A stretch of DNA of 64,000 nt from Acidisoma sp. PAMC 29798 (GTDB taxonomy: Bacteria; Pseudomonadota; Alphaproteobacteria; Acetobacterales; Acetobacteraceae). Position 1 is the stretch's first letter. Each line of letters starts with the position of its first letter. Where the stretch lies: positions 744,001 through 808,000 of the forward strand of contig NZ_CP126994.1 of NCBI RefSeq assembly GCF_030252425.1. Direction: 5' to 3'. A program made the translations under genes and the position numbers. Positions 58,815-64,000 of the stretch are shown here, piece after piece. The notes under the pieces were generated by a model. It worked only from the letters and a program-made list of their open reading frames with translations. It was not told where the DNA came from and made no database searches.

Positions 58815-59834
58815 ATGAACATCGTCTCCCGGCAGAACGCGACCTTCCCCACCATTTCGGGTTTGCCTAGTCCGCGCGCGTTTTTGCGTGGTCGCTTCGG
58901 CGGACCGCAGCATCGTCGGCCCCATGCGAGGATGCGCGTGACGGACGGCGTCTTCGTGATGTCGGATGGCGCGCTGCTGCCGTATCGGGAATGGCTGCCA
59001 GATGTGGCACCCGACATCGTCATACTCGCCCTGCACGGCATTAATGACAGCGCGGATGCCTGGGAAGCACCCTCCGGACTGTTCGTCGACGCGGGCATTG
59101 CCGTGATCGCGCCGGATCAACGTGGTTTCGGCGCGGCGGCGGGGCGTGGGCGCTGGCATGGCACCGAGGTCATGGTCGATGACGCGCTGACGATGGTGGA
59201 CCAGACCCGCGCGCGTTTCCCCGATGCGCGTCTTTATCTCGCTGGCGAAAGCATGGGTGCCGCCGTGCTGATGGTTCTTGCGGCCAAACAGGCCCGGCTC
59301 GCGGTCGATGGCTATATTCTGAGCGCCCCGGCGGTCTGGGGGCGGCGCGAAATGGGCGCGGCCTACCGGATGTCACTCTGGCTGGCCCATAAGACGGTGC
59401 CATGGCTGCGATTGAGCGCAACGGGCCTTGGCATCAAGCCAAGCGACAACAACGCCGTTCTTCGTCGCTCTTCCCATTCCGGTGTCGCGATCCGCTCGGC
59501 CAGTATTGATGCCCTCAAGGGGCTGGCCGATTTGATGGACGAGGCCTTGGCGGCCGCCGGCAATAGCCGTGCGCCGACCTTGTTCCTGTATGGCGGTCGC
59601 GACCAATTGGTGCCGAAACACGCCATGGCGTCGTGCTGGCGCGTGGAGCAGGCCGCGAGCGGTCGCAACCAGGTCTTCGCTTTCTACCCCAATGGCTACC
59701 ATCTGTTGCAGCGCGACCACGCGGGCGCGGTGGTGACACGCGACATCGTCAATTGGTTGAGCGATGCGGCAGCCCCTCTGCCCTCAGGCGCCGACGCCAA
59801 AGCCGCCGACTGGCTCGAAGGTCTCGCCGCTTAG
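58815..59834 (+). CDS. Alpha/beta hydrolase (lysophospholipase/monoglyceride lipase type)
   Basis: A 339-residue serine hydrolase. The hydrolase core runs from about residue 42 (VTDGVFVMSDGALLPYREW) with LALHGINDSADAW at the oxyanion hole, DQRGFGAAAGRGRW, the nucleophile elbow YLAGESMGAAV, the aspartate in LYGGRDQLVP and the histidine in PNGYHLLQRD. The lid region is moderate in size. The N-terminal 40 residues are Arg-rich and outside the fold, so the true start may be ATG 58932; 58815 is the longest option. Substrate probably a lipid ester. Confidence 0.83.
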   Translation: MNIVSRQNATFPTISGLPSPRAFLRGRFGGPQHRRPHARMRVTDGVFVMSDGALLPYREWLPDVAPDIVILALHGINDSADAWEAPSGLFVDAGIAVIAPDQRGFGAAAGRGRWHGTEVMVDDALTMVDQTRARFPDARLYLAGESMGAAVLMVLAAKQARLAVDGYILSAPAVWGRREMGAAYRMSLWLAHKTVPWLRLSATGLGIKPSDNNAVLRRSSHSGVAIRSASIDALKGLADLMDEALAAAGNSRAPTLFLYGGRDQLVPKHAMASCWRVEQAASGRNQVFAFYPNGYHLLQRDHAGAVVTRDIVNWLSDAAAPLPSGADAKAADWLEGLAA

Positions 59835-59927
59835 CTCTCGCGGCTAAGCAAAGATGTCATAAAACGAACACGGGGAGCCTCTGCATCGCCTCCCAGATCT
59901 GGCACAGATAACTAGATCGGGTGCCTG

Positions 59928-61328
59928 ATGCTGATTCACATGATGCCGTCTTCGGACGTCGTGATCGCGATGCTGGTCGTTTGCTTCATCATGGTTTTGT
60001 TGTTCGAGGCGACGAACGGCTTCCATGATACATCAAACGCCGTCGCCACTGTCATTTACACCAATACGCTGAAGCCTGTTCCGGCTGTGATCTGGTCCGG
60101 CATCATGAACTTCATCGGCGTGCTGGTCGGCGGCATCGCCGTGGCCTACGCCCTGGTGGAGATCTTGCCGCCCGATGTGCTGACACCGCCGAATGGTGCG
60201 CCGGCGCTGCCAATGCTGGTGTCGATTTTCGTGTCGGCCCTGTTCTGGAACATCCTCACCTGGGCGTTCGGCATTCCGAACTCCTCGTCGCATTGCATCA
60301 TCGGCTCCCTCGTCGGCGTCGCCTGCGCCGACGCCATCCTGCAATCGCGCAGCCTGTCGCAGGGTGTAGACTGGCAGCAGATCCGCACGGTCCTGATCGG
60401 TCTGGCGATTTCCCCGGTGCTGGGCTTCGTGCTCGCTGGCGGCTTATACGGCATCCTGCGTCTCGTCGTGCGGCGCGGTGAGCTTCTGGAACCGCCTGAG
60501 GGCGACAAGCCGCCGGTCTGGTGGCTGCGTGGACTTCTGGTGCTGACCTGCACCTCCGTCAGCTTCTCTCACGGTACCAATGACGGCCAGAAGAGCATCG
60601 GCCTGATCATGCTGACCGTCATCGGTCTGCTGCCGGCGACCTTCGCGCTCAACCCCCATGCCGGGCCTGCCTTGCAGCAGTTGAGCGCCAATGCGCGGAT
60701 AGCCGAACCCCTCATCGCAAGCTATGGGGACGATCGGAAGCAAGCGGGATTGGATGCGGCCAAGGCGCTAGAAGGCTTTAAGCCGGCCGACGCCACGTCA
60801 GCCCTGACCGAGACGCCGGCCCAGGTGCAGTTGCGCACGCAGCGACGCGGTCAGGTATTTGCGGTGCTCTCGCAGCTGAAGCATGTCACTGAAAACCCCG
60901 CAGCCAGCAAAGCGGATAAGGCCAAGGCCAAGTCCTTGCGCAAGGTGATGGGGCCGCCGGTGCAATATGCGCCGATATGGGTGCGCGTGCTGAGTGCGCT
61001 GTGCCTCGGTATCGGCACCATGGTGGGCTATAAGCGCGTTGTGCGGACCTTGGGGGAACGCCTTGGCAAATCGCATATGACGCCGGGGCAGGGGGCGAGC
61101 GCCGAACTCATCGGCTCCATTCTGATCGGCACAGCAGGCTTCACGGGTCTGCCGGTGAGCACGACGCATATCATCACCTCCGGCATCGCCGGCACGATGG
61201 TGAGCGGCGGCCAGGGCGTCGAGCGGGGCATGCTGCTGCGGATCGCGGCGGCCTGGGTCTTCACCCTGCCCGCCACGATGCTGATCGCGGGGGGGCTGTT
61301 CTACGTGCTCGACAATCCGCACTTCTAG
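59928..61328 (+). CDS. pit: PiT-family inorganic phosphate transporter
   Basis: A 466-residue membrane protein of the PiT family, which takes up metal-phosphate with protons. It shows the two signature repeats: FEATNGFHDTSNAVATVIYT near residue 25 and SFSHGTNDGQKSIGLIMLT near residue 210, and the paired GIPNSSSHCIIGS and GLPVSTTHIITS motifs. A soluble loop (about 255-335) lies in the middle. No phoU-like gene precedes it, so the usual PhoU-Pit pair is absent here. Confidence 0.93.
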   Translation: MLIHMMPSSDVVIAMLVVCFIMVLLFEATNGFHDTSNAVATVIYTNTLKPVPAVIWSGIMNFIGVLVGGIAVAYALVEILPPDVLTPPNGAPALPMLVSIFVSALFWNILTWAFGIPNSSSHCIIGSLVGVACADAILQSRSLSQGVDWQQIRTVLIGLAISPVLGFVLAGGLYGILRLVVRRGELLEPPEGDKPPVWWLRGLLVLTCTSVSFSHGTNDGQKSIGLIMLTVIGLLPATFALNPHAGPALQQLSANARIAEPLIASYGDDRKQAGLDAAKALEGFKPADATSALTETPAQVQLRTQRRGQVFAVLSQLKHVTENPAASKADKAKAKSLRKVMGPPVQYAPIWVRVLSALCLGIGTMVGYKRVVRTLGERLGKSHMTPGQGASAELIGSILIGTAGFTGLPVSTTHIITSGIAGTMVSGGQGVERGMLLRIAAAWVFTLPATMLIAGGLFYVLDNPHF

Positions 61329-61346
61329 CGGATTGTCTTCCGCCGT

Positions 61347-61376
61347 CCGCGCTCCGTCAGCGGATGAGGAGCGCGG
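61347..61376. terminator. Hairpin between convergent pit and DUF2938 genes
   Basis: CCGCGCTCC (61347-61355) pairs with GGAGCGCGG (61368-61376) around a 12-base loop. It lies 18 bases after the pit stop and covers the end of the convergent gene, so it could end both transcripts. No T-run is seen. Confidence 0.45.
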
Positions 61377-61836
61377 TGCCATAGAGCCCTAATGCGAAAA
61401 AGGTATGGGCGACCAGGTTCATGAATCGGACCATGTTCGGACGCGGGGTCTTGGACGCCGCCCAGCCGATGCCGAGGCCCGGCTGGAGCAGGAACCAGCC
61501 ACCCGCCACGGTGAGGATGCCCCAAATCCAGGCCGGCAGAAACGTGGGATGGGCAAGCCAGGGGTGGCCCATGAAGACCACGAAGATGATGCCGTACAGA
61601 ATGCCGACGACGTAATGGCCGATCCAGCCGAGGGTCAGCTCATGGGCATAAGGCTCGGCCGCGCCGATGCTGTCATGGAAAACCTGCCCGTGGCGAAGGT
61701 GCCAGAACCAGCGGCCCACGGGCGCCCAGTTCGGCGCCGATTGGCCCGGAAAGCGGGACAGGACGATCGCCCAGATATCCATAAGGATCGTCGCGCCGAC
61801 GCCGATCACGGCACCGCGCCAAAGAAGGTCTAGCAT
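61357..61836 (-). CDS. DUF2938 family membrane protein
   Basis: A 159-residue membrane protein with four or five hydrophobic segments. Conserved text of the family includes GATILMDIWAIVLSRFPGQ, NWAPVGRWFWHLRHG, and GIGWAASKTPRPNMVRFMNL near the C-terminus. Function of DUF2938 is unknown. It converges with pit and is divergent from the small gene at 62002. Confidence 0.8.
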   Translation of the reverse strand: MLDLLWRGAVIGVGATILMDIWAIVLSRFPGQSAPNWAPVGRWFWHLRHGQVFHDSIGAAEPYAHELTLGWIGHYVVGILYGIIFVVFMGHPWLAHPTFLPAWIWGILTVAGGWFLLQPGLGIGWAASKTPRPNMVRFMNLVAHTFFALGLYGTALLIR

Positions 61837-62001
61837 AGAGGATCAGGCTCGCTGTCAGCTGTTGAACGCGGAGCGACAGAAGCATCGCGGATGGCGGGGG
61901 CGCAAGGACCCCGCTCTCAATAAGTCAGGCGCGTGACAACACCTCCCCCCGCGCCTAGCCTCGATTCGCTACCAAAAAGACGACCCCAAGGGAGATTGAC
62001 C

Positions 62002-62181
62002 ATGACCAATTCCACCCAGACCTCGGTCGAGATGGCGCACCTCATCCGCGCCGGGGAGGCACAGGCCGCCGCGACGCTGACCGCCTTGGTGCTCGGCACC
62101 ATCAAGACTGCCGAAACCATTCCCGGCGTTATCCTCACCTACAAGGAAGTCTATCGGGCAATGTTCGGCCGCGAGCCCTGA
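62002..62181 (+). CDS. Small hypothetical protein (59 aa)
   Basis: A 59-residue protein (begins MTNSTQTSVEMAHLIRAGEA, ends YRAMFGREP). AAGGGAG at 61988-61994 sits seven bases before the ATG, a good ribosome binding site. It is predicted helical with a mildly hydrophobic centre (AAATLTALVLGTI). No family is recognised. The frame extends upstream to 61933 but without a start supported by a binding site. Confidence 0.6.
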   Translation: MTNSTQTSVEMAHLIRAGEAQAAATLTALVLGTIKTAETIPGVILTYKEVYRAMFGREP

Positions 62182-62234
62182 GGGCGCGGCGGCCCAAGCC
62201 TCATGCGGTGAGACTTATACCGTTTGCCCCACTG

Positions 62235-62265
62235 CCGAACCTTCCCGGAAGGCGCGAAGGTTCGG
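62235..62265. promoter_or_regulatory. Perfect hairpin between two small genes
   Basis: CCGAACCTTC (62235-62244) and GAAGGTTCGG (62256-62265) form a 10-base perfect stem with an 11-base loop. It lies 54 bases after one small gene and 31 bases before the next ATG (62296). It may end the first transcript, or act as a leader structure for the second. Confidence 0.5.
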
Positions 62266-62295
62266 CCACGGCGACTCGAAACGAGGAGGCTGAGC

Positions 62296-62454
62296 ATGGC
62301 GATCTGTCCCTTCCATTGGCTGTCGAAACTCACTGTCGGTGAGGTGCCGGCGCAGTCCACACGCTGGGAGGAGGAGCTGCCGTCCATTCTGGCGGCCGCC
62401 GAGGTGGCCTTCGATCAGCTCTCCCGTCGTTGCGGGGGCGCGTTGACCCTCTAA
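62296..62454 (+). CDS. Small hypothetical protein (52 aa)
   Basis: A 52-residue protein beginning MAICPFHWLSKLTVGEV. A strong GAGGAGG (62283-62289) lies six bases before the ATG, the best evidence that it is real. Two or three cysteines and a Trp-rich opening are visible; no family is recognised. It follows the hairpin at 62235-62265 and precedes the larger unknown gene at 62544. Confidence 0.5.
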   Translation: MAICPFHWLSKLTVGEVPAQSTRWEEELPSILAAAEVAFDQLSRRCGGALTL

Positions 62455-62543
62455 GCGATCCCCTCCGTTACAGTTTCCTTGCGCGGGATCGGGATCGGCG
62501 ATCTGTTGCGGGCGATCATGTCGATCATCGACGGAGTCGCCCG

Positions 62544-63485
62544 ATGAACCTGGATCGGCTGGGGAAGGTTTGGGCGCTGACCCGCAGCGCGAACGCTGGG
62601 GAAGCTGCGGCGGCCCGTGAACGCGCCCGCATCATGGTGGAGCGCGAGGGCAAGACCCTGGCCGATATTCCGTCTCTGCTGCGCGGCAAGCCGATTCCGA
62701 CAGACGCGCCCCGGCCCAGCCCGAGCGGCTTCACCCCAACCGATATGAGCAACCCCGCCCATCGGCGGCCCGAGACGCCAGCCGAGAAGAAGCGGCGCGC
62801 CGAACGATCCCGCAAGGAAAAGCCGGCCCGCGACGACGCTCTGCGCCGCCATGGCGGCATCGATGGCGTGCTGGTCTGGACGGAGAAGGAGCAGCTGCTC
62901 CGCGCGGCCGTGGCACCTTGGTCGGTCTTCCAGCCGCCGCCCCATCAGCGTTGGACCAAAAGCATCGACGGGCATGAGGTAACGACACCGGGGCCGCCGC
63001 CCGCCCGGGTGGTGCGCGCCCTATCGGACGCCTATCCACTGCCCAGGACCATTTCCGAAGCGGCGGGTGAGTATGGGATGTGGCAGAGCCGGGATCGCGA
63101 CGTCGGCCTGGCGGTGGAAGCCTCGGACAATCCGCAGCTCGACCTTTCCGCCGAAATACGCCGCGATATCGTGCGAAGGCTGATGGAGGTCGATCTCCGT
63201 GCGCAATCGGTGGCGGAGGTGTTGATCCGCCAGCGGCATCTGGTGGAGATGGACACCATCGGCGACCCCGATATCGAAAAGGCGGTGCTGCTCGACCTGG
63301 AGAGCCTGGAGGCGGCCGGACAGCGGACGCGCGCCGCTGAGGCCGCAGCCGCCAAGCCTGAGCGTGCCAGGGCCACGGAGCCGCCTCCGGCTGCTCCGAA
63401 AACAGCCGCGCCACCGCCCAAGCCGCAGGCAAAGAGGGCAAAAGCCAGGCCTATCAAGCCCGTGCAGCCAGACATGTTCGGCTAA
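62544..63485 (+). CDS. Hypothetical protein with DUF2786-like N-terminus and Pro/Ala/Lys-rich tail
   Basis: A 313-residue protein. Residues about 5-45 (VWALTRSANAGEAAAARERA) resemble the DUF2786 helix pair, which has a similar KLLALA-EAxxAxxxA pattern. A charged Lys/Arg stretch (about 80-100) and a helical middle domain follow. The last 60 residues are Ala, Pro and Lys rich and end in PVQPDMFG, where QPDMF resembles a DNA polymerase clamp-binding motif (Q-x-D/S-L/M-F). ATG 62544 was chosen, with GGAG ten bases upstream; upstream sequence to 62430 has no better start. Function unknown; a DNA-related role is an inference. Confidence 0.65.
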   Translation: MNLDRLGKVWALTRSANAGEAAAARERARIMVEREGKTLADIPSLLRGKPIPTDAPRPSPSGFTPTDMSNPAHRRPETPAEKKRRAERSRKEKPARDDALRRHGGIDGVLVWTEKEQLLRAAVAPWSVFQPPPHQRWTKSIDGHEVTTPGPPPARVVRALSDAYPLPRTISEAAGEYGMWQSRDRDVGLAVEASDNPQLDLSAEIRRDIVRRLMEVDLRAQSVAEVLIRQRHLVEMDTIGDPDIEKAVLLDLESLEAAGQRTRAAEAAAAKPERARATEPPPAAPKTAAPPPKPQAKRAKARPIKPVQPDMFG

Positions 63486-63842
63486 GGACTCCGCCTGCCA
63501 CGAGGCGCTTCCAAAAAACTATTGCCTTGCAGCCACTTCTGGCTCAGGTTTTGCATCCATACATTCGCCGCAGAGCGCCAGGACAGGGTCGTGGATGCTC
63601 TGCCACGCCCTCCGAAACGCGCTCGCACGAGAGCGCGAAGTTCCGCACTCACGACACTTCGTCGTGACCTGTGGATTGCGAAGGTATCGGGGAAAATCAC
63701 GCACTTTTCGAGTCGTGAAAGAAGTTCTTAATGCAATCCTAGAGCGCGATGCGCTACAGTTGCGTGTCATCGCGGTGCGATGCTTTTTTCAGGTGTTTCG
63801 GGAATACGTTTCCGGTTCACCCATTGTTGCTGGAGATACCTT
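63486..63842. other. Long intergenic region upstream of prkA with hairpins and a possible small ORF
   Basis: This 357-base gap is visibly lower in GC than its neighbours. It holds hairpins CGCGCTC/GAGCGCG (63618-63637) and TCACGAC/GTCGTGA (63649-63667). The prkA promoter should lie at its right end; no sigma consensus was firmly recognised. A minus-strand frame with two CxxC pairs is listed separately. Confidence 0.6.
63519..63704 (-). CDS. Possible small zinc-ribbon-like ORF
   Basis: A minus-strand frame, readable from GTG 63704 (or ATG 63770), encodes VTTKCRECGTSRSRA, then a helical stretch, then LALCGECMDAKPEPEV before a stop at 63519. The two CxxC pairs about 25 residues apart would suit a zinc ribbon. 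No good ribosome binding site is visible, and the codon pattern is not compelling. It could be chance in an intergenic region; it is reported because of the paired cysteines. Confidence 0.3.
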   Translation of the reverse strand: MRDFPRYLRNPQVTTKCRECGTSRSRASAFRRAWQSIHDPVLALCGECMDAKPEPEVAARQ

Positions 63843-64000
63843 ATGGATCGACCGGACGACATTTTTTCACTCCACGCGACACTCCGTGATCAGACGCGCG
63901 AGATGGAGATGAGTCTCTCCCACTATCTCGAACTTTGCCGCGAAGATCCGGACTGTTACGCCAGTCCGGCGGAACGGATGCTGCGTGCCATCGGTGAACC
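63843..64000 (+). CDS. prkA: PrkA-type serine protein kinase, 5' part
   Basis: The first 52 codons of a PrkA (YeaG) kinase, cut by the window edge. The visible residues end DCYASPAERMLRAIGEP, matching the PrkA N-terminus (in E. coli YeaG a similar SAYANAAERLLMAIGEP). The full protein is about 640-650 residues with an AAA+ domain and a kinase domain, and acts in stress or nutrient-limitation signalling, usually in an operon with YeaH and SpoVR genes that would lie beyond the edge. GGAG precedes the ATG at 63831-63834. Confidence 0.85.
   Translation, partial: MDRPDDIFSLHATLRDQTREMEMSLSHYLELCREDPDCYASPAERMLRAIGE

Noticed and set aside
63364-63912. 182-codon plus-strand frame across the end of the unknown gene and the prkA start
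   Set aside because: It overlaps both better-supported frames and its translation has no coherent composition; prkA is certain from its N-terminus.

Overview
The window is a dense, high-GC stretch of a bacterial chromosome, most likely from an alphaproteobacterium and plausibly from the Acetobacteraceae. This is inferred from the gene set: a cydABX/cydDC bd oxidase locus, a three-haem cytochrome with an Ior/Ald-type molybdenum dehydrogenase, a cox-type CO dehydrogenase locus, an HU gene, an FtsB-like gene and PrkA. No rRNA, tRNA, CRISPR array or transposase gene was seen. Coding density is high, with many ATGA or one-base gene overlaps.

Layout. Bases 1-3867: a sugar-acid operon with the 3' end of an OtnK kinase, a second DUF1537 kinase, a PdxA2-type dehydrogenase and a DeoR regulator. 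3864-4835: a protease-like protein that has lost its catalytic triad. 4936-8039: a RibD-type reductase convergent with a three-gene run (glycosyltransferase, aberrant PTPS/QueD homologue, MDR dehydrogenase) that looks like an uncharacterised pterin- or pyrimidine-derived glycoside pathway. 8042-9715: an MdoH/OpgH glucan synthase. 9712-15990: cydABX and divergent cydDC around a perfect FNR box. 15996-19880: a periplasmic molybdenum dehydrogenase with a three-haem cytochrome. 20118-22097: a Rieske-AIF oxidoreductase and HU. 22191-28956: an amidase and cupin, divergent from a five-gene UrtABCDE-like ABC importer that follows a sigma-54-type promoter. 28964-31378: an MHYT-PAS-GGDEF-EAL signalling protein.

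32484-42556 is the most coherent block. It is an aerobic carbon monoxide oxidation locus: coxM-S-L with the form I active-site loop, then coxG, coxD, coxE, a MocA-type cytidylyltransferase and three XdhC-type genes. A PAS-LytTR regulator of the RcoM type is transcribed divergently. Three TTnnnG repeats spaced exactly 21 bp lie between them, as expected for an RcoM operator.

The rest (42663-64000) is a mix: an esterase and a CoA transferase, a Sco1-type copper chaperone, a formaldehyde dehydrogenase behind a structured leader, a TrmN6-like methyltransferase, a polyprenyl diphosphate synthase, Dps, a second cydDC pair, an OmpA lipoprotein, FtsB, mannonate dehydratase, a MarR regulator, a split chromate transporter, a PhyH dioxygenase, a Met/His-rich periplasmic protein, a phosphate transporter, several small unknown genes and the start of prkA. 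The respiratory themes (bd oxidase, CO dehydrogenase, molybdenum dehydrogenase with cytochrome c) suggest a versatile aerobe able to live at low oxygen on trace gases, amides and sugar acids.
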